Shown: in pieces, positions 8,727 through 18,600 of the stretch
How the letters are laid out: each line of letters starts with the position of its first letter
Position numbering within the stretch: position 1 is the first letter of the stretch
NCBI GenBank assembly: GCA_031261345.1
Contig: JAISKC010000052.1
Span: 1-64,000 of the forward strand
Reading direction: 5' to 3'
Length of the DNA stretch: 64,000 nucleotides
From: Eubacteriales Family XIII. Incertae Sedis bacterium
GTDB taxonomy: Bacteria; Bacillota; Clostridia; Peptostreptococcales; Anaerovoracaceae
Program-made: the position numbers and the translations under genes
The notes under the pieces: generated by a model
What the model was told of the DNA's origin: nothing
Databases searched by the model: none
The model's input: only the letters and a program-made list of their open reading frames with translations

Positions 8727-8871
8727 ATTCCCTTTCTGCTTCTTTTTTACTTCCTTTTTGCAACCTCTTCATTTACAACACAGATATTACATTATACCCC
8801 GTTTTCAATCTGAATTTCCCAATATAACACAAACTTAACATTGCAAAAGGCAAACCATCTGTCATTTCTCC

Positions 8872-8900
8872 TTGAATCATTTGGATGACGGTAATATACT
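8872..8900 (+). promoter_or_regulatory. ackA promoter
   Basis: TTGAAT (8872-8877), 17-bp spacer, TATACT (8895-8900). Downstream, TGTAC/GTGTACA half sites (about 8908-8928) form a short inverted repeat that could bind a regulator. Confidence 0.55.
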
Positions 8901-8963
8901 GTTAAATGTACGCAGGATAAGTGTACATATACATTAAGGAATCAAATTAAGGAGAGTAGTGGA

Positions 8964-10160
8964 ATGAAAGTATTGGTAATTAATTGTGGAAGTTCTTCCC
9001 TGAAGTATCAGGTGCTTGACATGACGAACGAGTCGGTTCTGGCAAAGGGTCTCGTCGAAAGAATCGGCATGGACGGTGCGGTACTCAAGCACGAGAAGGC
9101 CGGCGTAGATGAGAAGTTCGTTCTCGAAACACCGATGAAGGATCATAAGGACGCAATCGCGAACGTACTGGACGCCGTCGTCGATGGAGAACATGGAGTC
9201 GTTGCGGACATCAAGGAAATCGGAGCGGTCGGACACAGGGTCGTGCATGCAGGCGAGAAATACGCGTCATCAGTCGTGGTTACGGAGCAGGTCATCAAGG
9301 ATCTCGAAGATTGTATCGAGCTCGCACCGCTTCACAATCCGCCAAACCTTCAGGGTATCGCAGCCTGCGAAGAAATCCTGCCAGGCATACCGCAGGTCGC
9401 CGTCTTTGACACCGCCTTCCATCAGACAATGCCCCCCGAATCTTACATTTACGCCATCCCCTACGATTACTATACGAATTACGGCATCAGAAGATATGGC
9501 TTCCACGGAACCAGTCACAAGTACGTTTCGGAAAGAGCCGCTGACATTCTCGGCGTCAACCTGAACGACCTCAAGCTCATCACCTGCCATCTCGGCAACG
9601 GCGCGAGCGTTTCGGCTATCAAGCGCGGAAAGTGCATCGACACATCAATGGGATTCACGCCTCTCGCAGGACTGGTAATGGGCACGCGCTCAGGTAGCAT
9701 CGACCCAGCCATCATTTCGTTCATTTCGGATAAGGAAGGTATCAGTGCCGACGAGGTCGTTGATATTTTGAACAAGAAGTCGGGCATGCTCGGAGTGTCG
9801 GGCATCAGCAGCGATTTCAGAGACATCGGCGAAGCCGTCGAGCAGGGAAATGAGAGAGCAGAGCTCGCTTTGAAGGTCTTCGCACATCAGGTTCGTTTCT
9901 ATATCGGCGCCTATATCGCAGAGATGAACGGCGTGGACGCTATCGTCTTCACGGCGGGCGTTGGCGAAAACGACATCGACACGAGAGACATCATCTGTCA
10001 GGAACTCGGCAATCTCGGCATCAAACTCGACCTCGTGAAGAACAAGGTTCGCGGCAAGGAGACCGTCATTTCCAGAGATGATTCCAAGGTGTCTATCCTG
10101 CTCATACCGACAAACGAAGAACTGGTCATAGCTCGCGACACATACGAGCTCACCAAATAA
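8964..10160 (+). CDS. ackA: Acetate kinase
   Basis: The 398-residue enzyme converts acetyl phosphate and ADP to acetate and ATP, the main substrate-level phosphorylation step of acetate-forming anaerobes. The N-terminal signature [14 protein letters not shown], the motif [14 protein letters not shown] with the catalytic histidine, and [13 protein letters not shown] are all present. The ATG is preceded by AGGAGAG. No phosphotransacetylase gene is adjacent. Confidence 0.97.
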   Translation: MKVLVINCGSSSLKYQVLDMTNESVLAKGLVERIGMDGAVLKHEKAGVDEKFVLETPMKDHKDAIANVLDAVVDGEHGVVADIKEIGAVGHRVVHAGEKYASSVVVTEQVIKDLEDCIELAPLHNPPNLQGIAACEEILPGIPQVAVFDTAFHQTMPPESYIYAIPYDYYTNYGIRRYGFHGTSHKYVSERAADILGVNLNDLKLITCHLGNGASVSAIKRGKCIDTSMGFTPLAGLVMGTRSGSIDPAIISFISDKEGISADEVVDILNKKSGMLGVSGISSDFRDIGEAVEQGNERAELALKVFAHQVRFYIGAYIAEMNGVDAIVFTAGVGENDIDTRDIICQELGNLGIKLDLVKNKVRGKETVISRDDSKVSILLIPTNEELVIARDTYELTK

Positions 10161-10166
10161 TTCCAG

Positions 10167-10195
10167 TTGACATTCGTGGCGGTTGATACTATAAT
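10167..10195 (+). promoter_or_regulatory. rpmF promoter
   Basis: Exact consensus TTGACA (10167-10172), 17-bp spacer, TATAAT (10190-10195), just after the ackA stop. A strong promoter fits a ribosomal protein gene. Confidence 0.75.
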
Positions 10196-10256
10196 TTATA
10201 ACGCTGTGCGATAAAAGCTCAGCATATGTATACGAGTAATGATGGAGGAATGATTC

Positions 10257-10436
10257 ATGGCAGTACCAAAAAGAAAAACATCAAAAGCGAAGAGGGACTC
10301 TCGCCGTGCACCAAACATGCGCAAGACTGCTCCTGCTCTTTCGACCTGTCCTCATTGCCACTCTGTCAAGATGCCGCATAGGGTTTGTCCTGTCTGCGGA
10401 TATTACGATGGCAAGCAGATAGTCGCACAGGACTAA
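10257..10436 (+). CDS. rpmF: 50S ribosomal protein bL32
   Basis: A 59-residue protein starting [18 protein letters not shown] with the zinc-binding pairs CPHC and CPVC (residues about 31-34 and 44-47), which identify the zinc-ribbon form of L32. GGAGG stands 7 bases before the ATG. In many Bacillota a DUF177/YceD gene lies between ackA and rpmF; here it is absent and a strong promoter takes its place. A terminator follows directly. Confidence 0.95.
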   Translation: MAVPKRKTSKAKRDSRRAPNMRKTAPALSTCPHCHSVKMPHRVCPVCGYYDGKQIVAQD

Positions 10437-10460
10437 GAGGATAGCAAAACAAAAACAAAG

Positions 10461-10490
10461 AAGACCGATCCAAACGGGTCGGTCTTTTTC
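10461..10490 (+). terminator. Rho-independent terminator after rpmF
   Basis: AAGACCGATCC pairs with GGGTCGGTCTT around AAAC, followed by a T-run. Confidence 0.85.
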
Positions 10491-10522
10491 ATACTCTGCC
10501 GAACTATGCCACATATCCCCTA

Positions 10523-10551
10523 TTGTAAAATGTCTCGTTTCAAAATATACT
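10523..10551 (+). promoter_or_regulatory. Promoter of the DHH-TIR-TIR operon
   Basis: TTGTAA (10523-10528), 17-bp spacer, TATACT (10546-10551), about 35 bp before the DHH gene start. Confidence 0.5.
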
Positions 10552-10585
10552 TTGACTAAATAATACAACTCGATTGGAGAAGATT

Positions 10586-12139
10586 ATGAGTGAAGCAACT
10601 TTGACGCTAAATACGCTGCCGGAGCACGATGGGGTCATACTCCAGTGTCATGACAATCCCGATGCTGATACGATAGCCAGTGCTTACGCCCTATATAGGT
10701 ATTTCGATTCTCGCAGCGAGCCCGTCAAACTGGTTTACGGCGGTTTCAATTCCATACAAAAACCGAATCTGTCAATCTTCGTGCAGGAGTTTTCTATGCC
10801 CCTTGAGTTTTTGGGCAAGGAGCCACCTTCAGCAATGGAACTGTTGCCGAAAGACCCTCTGCTTATCACGGTTGACTGCCAACACGGTGCCGGAAATGTG
10901 AAGAGGATAGAAGCGGAAAAGGTCTGTGTTATCGACCATCACATCAAGGAAAAAGACGAATACATCTCGGCTGACATAAGACCGTATCTCGGAAGCTGTG
11001 CGACCGTTGTCTGGACATTACTCAGAGATGCAGGTTGGGATTTGGATGCATATCCGGAGGTTTCAACCGCACTTTATTACGGGCTTTATATGGACACGAA
11101 CAATCTTGCTGAAATGTTTCACCCGTTGGACCGCGACATGCTCGACAGCCTTAAGTTTGATGCACGTTTCATCAAGAAGCTCAAGGGCGTCAATCTGACG
11201 AAGGAAGAGCTCGTCATTGCGGGGCGTGCTCTCGGCGGTGTTCGCTATTTTGACAGTATCGAAAACGTGATGTTTGAAGCGGAGCCTTGCGACCCGAACA
11301 TTCTCGGCTTCATCAGCGACATGACGCTTCAGGTGGACGGCGTGAATACCTGCGTTGGGTTCAGCGAAATCAACGGCGGGGTCAAGCTTTCATTGCGCAG
11401 CTCTACAAACGAAGTCATGGCAAATGAAATGGCTGCCTACCTGACAAATGGTGTCGGAAGCGGCGGCGGTAACAGTGAGAAGGCCGGCGGATTTCTAAAA
11501 TGCCCTGAGGATACGAGGTCGGCTAGGGATTTTCTGTCGGAGCGTATTCAAAATTACTTCCTGACGTACGACAAGATTGTCTCGGGTGTTGACGCACTCG
11601 ATACGAGCAAAATGAAGACGTACAGTAAGAGGCCCATCACGGTGGCATACGTGGAACTGCCGGAAATTTTCACCCTTGGAATGACGATTTCGGTCAGAAC
11701 CATTGAAGGCGATGCAGATTTCGAAATTACTGAGGATACCCTGCTCATGATTGGCATACAGGGCGAAACCTACCCTATCAGCCGCGAAACATTTGACAAA
11801 ACCTACAAAAAACTCGATGGCACGTTCGAATTCAATCTACTGATTGAAGATGAGAAATTCTATGTTCCGACGGCACACGACAAGCTCTACGGCAAACAAT
11901 ATGAGCTTATGCCGTTTGCGAAGCCCTGCGTGCCGACGGGCACATCTTTCATCTACGCGGCACCACTTGAACGCGATACCAAAATTTTCGCATCGTGGTA
12001 TCCGGATGGCTACATGTTCGGAAAGCCGGGGGACTATGTCGCAGTCAGATTCGACAAGCCGTTGAGTTCATATATCATTGAAAATAAAATCTTTGCCTAT
12101 TCGTATGAAGAGGTCGATAGTGAACAAATTCGCTCATGA
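10586..12139 (+). CDS. DHH-family phosphoesterase with an extra C-terminal domain
   Basis: About 517 residues. The DHH domain shows the metal-binding motifs HDNPDADTIASA, VDCQHG and IDHHIKEKDEY, as in RecJ/NrnA/GdpP-type phosphodiesterases that cleave nanoRNA or (cyclic) dinucleotides. A DHHA1-like domain follows, but its usual GGGHxxAAG loop reads GSGGGNSEKAGG, with Asn in place of His. The last ~150 residues (from about YSKRPITVAYVEL to the end) form a beta-rich domain I do not recognise; it carries a KPGDYVAV segment. The ATG at 10586 is preceded by GGAG. The stop lies inside the next gene, which encodes a TIR protein, so the two are translationally coupled. Substrate is unknown. Confidence 0.85.
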   Translation: MSEATLTLNTLPEHDGVILQCHDNPDADTIASAYALYRYFDSRSEPVKLVYGGFNSIQKPNLSIFVQEFSMPLEFLGKEPPSAMELLPKDPLLITVDCQHGAGNVKRIEAEKVCVIDHHIKEKDEYISADIRPYLGSCATVVWTLLRDAGWDLDAYPEVSTALYYGLYMDTNNLAEMFHPLDRDMLDSLKFDARFIKKLKGVNLTKEELVIAGRALGGVRYFDSIENVMFEAEPCDPNILGFISDMTLQVDGVNTCVGFSEINGGVKLSLRSSTNEVMANEMAAYLTNGVGSGGGNSEKAGGFLKCPEDTRSARDFLSERIQNYFLTYDKIVSGVDALDTSKMKTYSKRPITVAYVELPEIFTLGMTISVRTIEGDADFEITEDTLLMIGIQGETYPISRETFDKTYKKLDGTFEFNLLIEDEKFYVPTAHDKLYGKQYELMPFAKPCVPTGTSFIYAAPLERDTKIFASWYPDGYMFGKPGDYVAVRFDKPLSSYIIENKIFAYSYEEVDSEQIRS

Positions 12140-13403
12140 TTATCTGCTGGTTTCGCCTTCGGATGATGGCGATATCAGGATAGCGAGAGATCTCGCCGCC
12201 GCATTGTCTTCATACCGCATACCCAAGGGTATTTCGGAGGAGCATGCTGGCTATGCGGATTTTTCTGAGGATTTCTGCGAGCGGCCTATAACCGAAGAAG
12301 CTGTCAGGCAGCAGATGGACTCGTGCCGTGCGATGATAGTAATTTGTTCTTCACGCACAAAGGAAGACAAAGCTATCTCGGAACGGCTGGAGTATTTTGA
12401 GAAAACCGGTAGGCGGGACGCTATCATACCGGTTCTGGTCAGTGGCGAATCAAGGGATGCCATACCCTCATTCTTTTACACGACGCGGACGATTGAACGT
12501 ATCCTGAAGGATGGGACGACCGAAAAGATCACTGAGGAACTCAGTCCAATCGCCTCGGATCTTCGCGGCGAAAGCAAGTCCGAATACAGGAGCATGCTTG
12601 CATACGAGACCGTGCGAATAGTGGCAGCACTCACGGGGCTTCACCCCGATGAACTCGAAAAACGTCATGAACGTAGGCGCAAGGCGAGGTTTGCCACGCT
12701 TGCACTCGGCATCGGAAGCGTGAGCGTTATCGCTGCCGTGATATTTTTGTATCTTGGATTCATCGCATACAACGAGGGCAATATTGCTGAGAAACAGACC
12801 GCGGCAAGTGGAAAGACGGTGGACAGAATCGTCTCGGATTTGCCGCAGAAAGCCGCGGGAATTTCCGGTGCCGGCACCGTCGTTGATGAGGCTATCTTGG
12901 GCAGCTTAGATGCACTTGTGGCGAATGAAAGTGCAAATCTTCAAAATGTCGAGACTGACAATATCCTCAAAATAAGTGAGGGAGATTCTGCTTCGATTGT
13001 TCTGAAAAAGGCGTCGATACTGCGGCGTCTCGGCGAATATGCAGCTGCGGAAACTGCCTATGAAGCGGCTTTGAGCCTCTCCTCGCTGCTGAAGGAGAAT
13101 GAAGACCGTTACAGAAGTGCCTACAAATATGCCATTTCAGAGGAGCGTGCGGAGGTCGGCTATGTCGTGCTGATAGTAGGCTATGATAGCGATGTGTCTC
13201 CTATTGCACGTGGTGAAATCATCACAGCTTTCGATGGCGTGCCTTTCGCAAAATACAGGGATTACTCGTCCTTTGTTTCGGAATTGATTCCGGGGGCGGT
13301 GAGTAATGCCGAGTTGGTTACAATTTCCGGCGGCAAGTCAGAGCCACGCATGCAGAAAGTAACGACCGAGCAATTGAAGCTTTTGGAATACGTAATATTG
13401 TAG
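12120..13403 (+). CDS. Degenerate TIR domain-TM-TPR-PDZ-like protein
   Basis: I start this at GTG 12120, which has AGAGG 6 bases upstream and overlaps the DHH gene by 20 bases; an ATG at 12105 is the alternative. Residues about 5-130 are TIR-like (DYLLVSPSDDGDIRIARDLA, MIVICSSRT, IIPVLVSGES). The TIR2 neighbour has W-C-D-K-E at the catalytic glutamate; here the aligned segment reads A-I-S-E-R, so NADase activity is doubtful. One membrane span follows near residues 195-215. After it come TPR-like helices (RRLGEYAAAETAYEAALSL) and a C-terminal PDZ-like stretch (ARGEIITAFDGVPFAKYRDY). Topology would place TIR in the cytoplasm and TPR/PDZ outside, by inference. Confidence 0.75.
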   Translation: MNKFAHDYLLVSPSDDGDIRIARDLAAALSSYRIPKGISEEHAGYADFSEDFCERPITEEAVRQQMDSCRAMIVICSSRTKEDKAISERLEYFEKTGRRDAIIPVLVSGESRDAIPSFFYTTRTIERILKDGTTEKITEELSPIASDLRGESKSEYRSMLAYETVRIVAALTGLHPDELEKRHERRRKARFATLALGIGSVSVIAAVIFLYLGFIAYNEGNIAEKQTAASGKTVDRIVSDLPQKAAGISGAGTVVDEAILGSLDALVANESANLQNVETDNILKISEGDSASIVLKKASILRRLGEYAAAETAYEAALSLSSLLKENEDRYRSAYKYAISEERAEVGYVVLIVGYDSDVSPIARGEIITAFDGVPFAKYRDYSSFVSELIPGAVSNAELVTISGGKSEPRMQKVTTEQLKLLEYVIL

Positions 13404-13416
13404 AACAATCGGGAAT

Positions 13417-15561
13417 ATGGGTGAGAAATTGAGCGAGGGAATTTCGAATTTGAAACATAAAGAAGAAGCGTGGACCTATGACGCCTTCATCAGCTACCGG
13501 CACAAGGAGCTCGATAGCAAGGTGGCAGGCGCGGCGCTGTCTTTCCTTGAAAGTTACAGCCTCCCAAAACAATTATCCCAAAGTGGCATTACTGGTATCG
13601 AACGAGTGTTCAGGGACACGGAGGAGCTCGCTGTCTCACGAATTCTGAGCGACACGATTGTCGAAGCTCTGGAAAATACACGATTTCTCGTAGTCATCTG
13701 CTCAACGGACCTTCCGGACTCCTCTTGGTGCGACAAAGAGGTGGCGAGTTTCATCGAACTCGGCAGGTCGCAGAACGTATATGCACTGCTTGTAAACGGA
13801 GATAGGGAAAACTCATTTCTGCCGTCGTTGAAAAAAATTCCTGATATAGGGGATCGATTGCTCGACGCTAGGGTAGAAGGCGTAGACCCATCGGACAAAA
13901 CGAATTACGAAAAGAAGCTCATTTCGAACGTCAAGCGGGAACTCATGCGAGTGGTTTCTGACAAGGCCGACTGTCCTTTTGAGGTGTTGACCGCGCTCGA
14001 TACTCAAAGAAGACATCGAAATACGGCGGTTCGCTTCACCGCATCTGCCGTATCATTTGCGATATTCCTCGCGGTTGCGGCGGGACTTTGGCTCGGTGCG
14101 TCGAGCTTCAGGGATACAGCGCAAAGTGAGCAGGCGGCATCGATGGACATGCTCTACGCGCTCACCTATACACTGCCGGAGGACCTCGCGGAAATTTCGG
14201 GTACCGGAAGGCTCATATCCGATACGCTCCGGCAAAATGTGGCGGACATCGACGCAATACTCAGCATGGCAAAGAACCCTGACTTGGTTGCGCTGCAGAA
14301 GGCGGAAAACCTCATGAAACTCGCGGGCGTCTACAATACTCTCGGCGATACCGAAAGTGCTATTTCATCGGACAGAGAAGCGGTGAGTCTACTCAAGCCC
14401 GCTTTTGAAACCGGCGGCGGCAAGGAAACCTTCTCGTATGCGAAGAGCCTGACGGCACTCGGAAGCAGGTTGAGTGAATCAGGTAGCTTTGATGAAGCCA
14501 AAACGGTACTCACTGAGGCGGTAAGTGTGCAACGCTCGGATTCGACGGCTGCCGGAGCTGCACTGAATCTCGCCGCCTGTTATCAAAATCAAGCTGCAAA
14601 TCTTTCACGCATGGGGCAATATGACGAAGCTATCGAGATACTCCTGTTCTGCGCCGAATATCTGAAGGCTCTGCCGGATTTTGATTCGCAGGCAGTTCAG
14701 CGTTCATACATGAGCACGAGCCAAAACCTCGGGACCGATTTCGCCATGTTGGCGCAGTATGAAGATGCCGCCAATTGGATAGCAAAGCAGGTGGACACCG
14801 CGGAGGCTCTCTATGAAGATAATCCGACGAGAACCAATCTATCCGCTCTTGCTGCCGCCTGTGCTTCGTTTGCGAACACCGCCAATCTTGCGGGAGAAAA
14901 AGCCAATGCGGACGCATACTTTGCGAGAGCGATCGGATATTTCAAAACGCTCGCTTCGGATAGGGACAATGTAGCAGCAGCAGAAGCTCTCGCCACTGCC
15001 TACGCCAATTATGGTGCCTCACTGAACGTTTCGGGCGACTATGAGGGTGCCGCAAAATACTACGACGATGCGCTCGAAATCCGTGATAAATCTGCCAAAT
15101 CCAGCGACGATGCGCAGACCGCGCTCATCGCGAGGCTTTACTACAATATAGCTGAAAATTATTTGGATATGGACGATTTGGCCAAAGCCCGAAAGGCATA
15201 CGATGCATGTCTTGAAAAATACGAACCCGTTTCGGAGGCTCTCGGCGACTATCACAGGTCGGAATATCTGGCACGCCTCTCATATTACGACCTCATCTTC
15301 TTACGCAATCCCACAGAAGCGCAGAGTGTGGCGGAAGAAGCTGTGGCTAAGATGCCGGACTCGTCGTTTGCACACTACATGCTCGCCTACGCAATGCTCT
15401 ACAATGAAGACGCGAGGGCCGTTTCCGAATTTGAACTTCTGACCTCGCGCGGGCAAAATGAAAGAGACAACATCAGAGAGGATTTGGCGATGCAGACACG
15501 GATAGGTCTGACCTCTTCAATTACCGCCACCATTAATGTTTCACTTGACTTTTCAAAGTGA
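13417..15561 (+). CDS. TIR domain-TM-TPR repeat protein
   Basis: A 714-residue protein starting 13 bp after the previous gene. The TIR domain (residues about 20-150) begins YDAFISYRHKELD and includes RVFRDTEEL, LVVICSTDL and SSWCDKEVASFIELG, where the W-x3-E glutamate expected for NAD hydrolysis is present. A single membrane span lies near 205-225 (FTASAVSFAIFLAVAAGLWL). The rest is an array of about eight to nine TPR-like helical pairs with NTLGDTESAISSDREAV, YANYGASLNVSGDYEGAAKY and similar. This is the class of membrane TIR-TPR proteins seen in Clostridia; no experimentally defined role is known to me. Co-encoding with a truncated-motif TIR and a DHH phosphoesterase suggests a signalling or defence operon. 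Confidence 0.85.
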   Translation: MGEKLSEGISNLKHKEEAWTYDAFISYRHKELDSKVAGAALSFLESYSLPKQLSQSGITGIERVFRDTEELAVSRILSDTIVEALENTRFLVVICSTDLPDSSWCDKEVASFIELGRSQNVYALLVNGDRENSFLPSLKKIPDIGDRLLDARVEGVDPSDKTNYEKKLISNVKRELMRVVSDKADCPFEVLTALDTQRRHRNTAVRFTASAVSFAIFLAVAAGLWLGASSFRDTAQSEQAASMDMLYALTYTLPEDLAEISGTGRLISDTLRQNVADIDAILSMAKNPDLVALQKAENLMKLAGVYNTLGDTESAISSDREAVSLLKPAFETGGGKETFSYAKSLTALGSRLSESGSFDEAKTVLTEAVSVQRSDSTAAGAALNLAACYQNQAANLSRMGQYDEAIEILLFCAEYLKALPDFDSQAVQRSYMSTSQNLGTDFAMLAQYEDAANWIAKQVDTAEALYEDNPTRTNLSALAAACASFANTANLAGEKANADAYFARAIGYFKTLASDRDNVAAAEALATAYANYGASLNVSGDYEGAAKYYDDALEIRDKSAKSSDDAQTALIARLYYNIAENYLDMDDLAKARKAYDACLEKYEPVSEALGDYHRSEYLARLSYYDLIFLRNPTEAQSVAEEAVAKMPDSSFAHYMLAYAMLYNEDARAVSEFELLTSRGQNERDNIREDLAMQTRIGLTSSITATINVSLDFSK

Positions 15562-15645
15562 GTTGTTACAATTTTGTTATATATATGATACTGGGGGAAA
15601 ACATATAGTCCTTGACAATATGTTTCCATGTTGAGGGGGTGCAAA

Positions 15646-18600
15646 ATGATACGTTTTCGCGTTTCTTTTATTACAGTAATTGTAGTCTTGGTTCTTATTG
15701 TCACCTTGCTTCTTCCCACGACATTTGACGGTAGTTATGCAAACGCGGAACCCGCTGAAAAAGTCGCGATTACCATAGATGAAAGAATTGAATATGACAA
15801 GGCGTGGAAGACGTTAGAGCTCATCAACAAGGCTCGGGTTGCTGCCGGAAAAACTGCTCTTGTCATGGACAAAAGTTTAGTAAATGCTGCACTTACAAGG
15901 GCAAGTGAAATCGCAATACTGTTCGATCATAAACGCCCTGACGGCAGTGATTGGAGCACCGTTCCAGATTTGCACAAGGCTGCATGGCTTGCAGAAAATC
16001 TTGCAGTTGGTCAAGCCACACCGGAAGCTGTAGTGAACGGGTCGCTAGGCTGGGTCAATTCACAGAAGCACTATGCGACGCTCATAGATGCAAAATACAA
16101 AAGCACAGGTATAGTCTGTGTTACCATCGGTGGAAACCTTTGGTGGGTTCAGGTTTTCAGCTCCAAGGATGCGACGCCTCTGAGCAAGCCTGCAAACTCG
16201 AATAAGGTAGCCTCGGTGAACGCGCTGACGAGCAACCTAAATGCTCACGTTGTGATTTCGCCAAAAGTTCCTACGACGGAAACTCCTATCAAGTTTTCTA
16301 TAGTCAATCGCAACAATGAATTTGATGTGCCGCTCCATCATGAACAGTTTGACTTTTCATGGACAGGAAATTCGGCTCTGCTCGACGCTGCGGGTGGCGT
16401 GATACGCACCGGTGCACCGGCGGGAAGCTATGAAATCACGGCGGCACGAAGCGGTTCAAAATATACGATACAAAGCGGTGTTTTCAAAATACAAACTCCT
16501 GCCTATGTACCTCCGGATACAAAGTTTGAAGTTTCCTATCTTTACGACGATGAAAATCTTCCTTATGATGCGCCGCTCGTTCCGAGCGTAGCTTCCTTCT
16601 ATGCCGGAAGCAAGGTTTATATACAGCCGCCGGTGAAGCTCGCAGGGAGTACCTTTAGCGGTTGGTCAGGAAAGGGAAAAGTTTCCGAAAACCCTGTCGA
16701 GGTGAACGCCAACGGCAGTTTCAATATGCCGGAGGAAGACGTGGTCTTCACGGGGTCATTTGATACAAGCGTTTATGATGTCAATTTTTATGATGTCGAT
16801 GGGGCGTTGCTCGCAACAGAAAAGGTGTCTCACGGTACGAACGTGGACACGTTGCCGTTTTTCCTGTCAACTGATGGCAAGCCGGAGGGACCGGCAATAG
16901 AATATGATTCTTTATCGGAGCTGCGCGCAGATCATTTAGGAGGTCGTCCTTGTAAATCGTTTGAAGGCGAGGAGTACATATTTGACTCTTGGCAACCGGA
17001 CGCTGAAACTTGCCACAATTTCGGAGTTTCGCAGCGTGATTCCAAAGACAATTTCATCTCCACTTTCTTCAGCGTGAAGGGTGATTTGAATCTACATTCA
17101 AAATGGGCAAAGAGCGACGATCTTTCGGATTACATTCCGGGAATGGACGAGAATCGTATATTTAAAATTTCCTATTACGCGTCCACATCCGATCTTCCGA
17201 TTTATGGCGGCGGCGGTGAATGGGCTCCTAGTTCCGAAGACCCTGTTTCAATACCTCCCATAGCGGTAAAGACAGTAAATATGAGCGATCAGAACTTCCT
17301 AGATACGCAGATTCTTCCGACATCGGAATACAAGGAGTCGATGAAAACCTATTTTAAAAAAGAATATGGCGTGAATATCGACGGCAATTCCTCTTACGAT
17401 TTGCCGATGGAGTGGCATAATGTTGATTTTGGATACGCCAATCTTGTTGACGGTGAATCAATGATCGCTCCTGTTACTCCACGTGCAATTTATGGCTATC
17501 TCCCATTTAAGAGGGGAGAGTATTTGGACGAGAAACCCTTTGGTCCCGAACTTCCACAAACACAGGTGGATGGAGTGACTACTATTCGCGATTTTTTAGA
17601 GCTTCAAGAGGATTACGAGACTTGGTATCGCGATGAATATGGTGATGATGTAAACAACAAACTTGTTCAACTATATGATAAAAGACAAAAAAATTCCGGC
17701 GATGACTATACCGCAATAAATATTTTCCTGAGAACTGCCGCACCTAAGGCCTCATTTGAGGCAAATGTACCTGCTGAAATTCAAAGTGAATTCTCAAAGG
17801 ATAGCAAAGAAAAGTACATAATCCCGGGACTTCCGGATCCTATCACGCTTGTTGTCGATGAAGAAATTTTGTGGGGCGTTGATGCAGGCACACAAACAGT
17901 GAATCTGCGCTTGCCTGAAGATGTTCCTTCCTTAGGAACGAGCCATGCACAAGACTATATATTCAAAGGTTGGTCTTCTGTGCCGACGCCGACGTCCGAT
18001 GATGAGATTGCCAAACCAGGGGAGATGCTACAGTTTGATATATCCCACAATATGCTAACGGATTATGGCGAACGCCCGATTTATGCACAATGGGCTAAGC
18101 GTAGTTTCCGCGTTTACTATTATCTGCAGGAAAGCGACAGCGACTACTTTGCTGTGCGAGATGGCCTGGACTGGACATCTAAAGCATTCCCCGATGATGG
18201 CTCCGCCGCTTCGGTATTTGACTTCCTTGGCAAAAAGCTATCTGATTATGTCTTCACTGGGACGCCGGAAAGCTGGTCGAAGGTCATACTAGGCACCGGC
18301 GATGTAGAATATGAAGTCGATGATTATACAATTAATTCCGGCAGTTATCCGAAGACACCTTCTGCTGTCAGCGATTTTTTCAGGACTCAGAAATACGATT
18401 ATGCTCGTATCATTCTTGATTGGAAGGCCGTCAAGCCTGCCGGCATGGATTTGACTGTTGCCTCGACCTATGCGGAGGACAAAAAAAGCGGTGATGGCAA
18501 AAAAGATCCAATTGATGATGAGAAAGACGATGATGAAAATAAGAATGGCAATGAGCAGGGAGTAAATAATGGAGAAAATAATCTTGCTGATACCGCGAAT

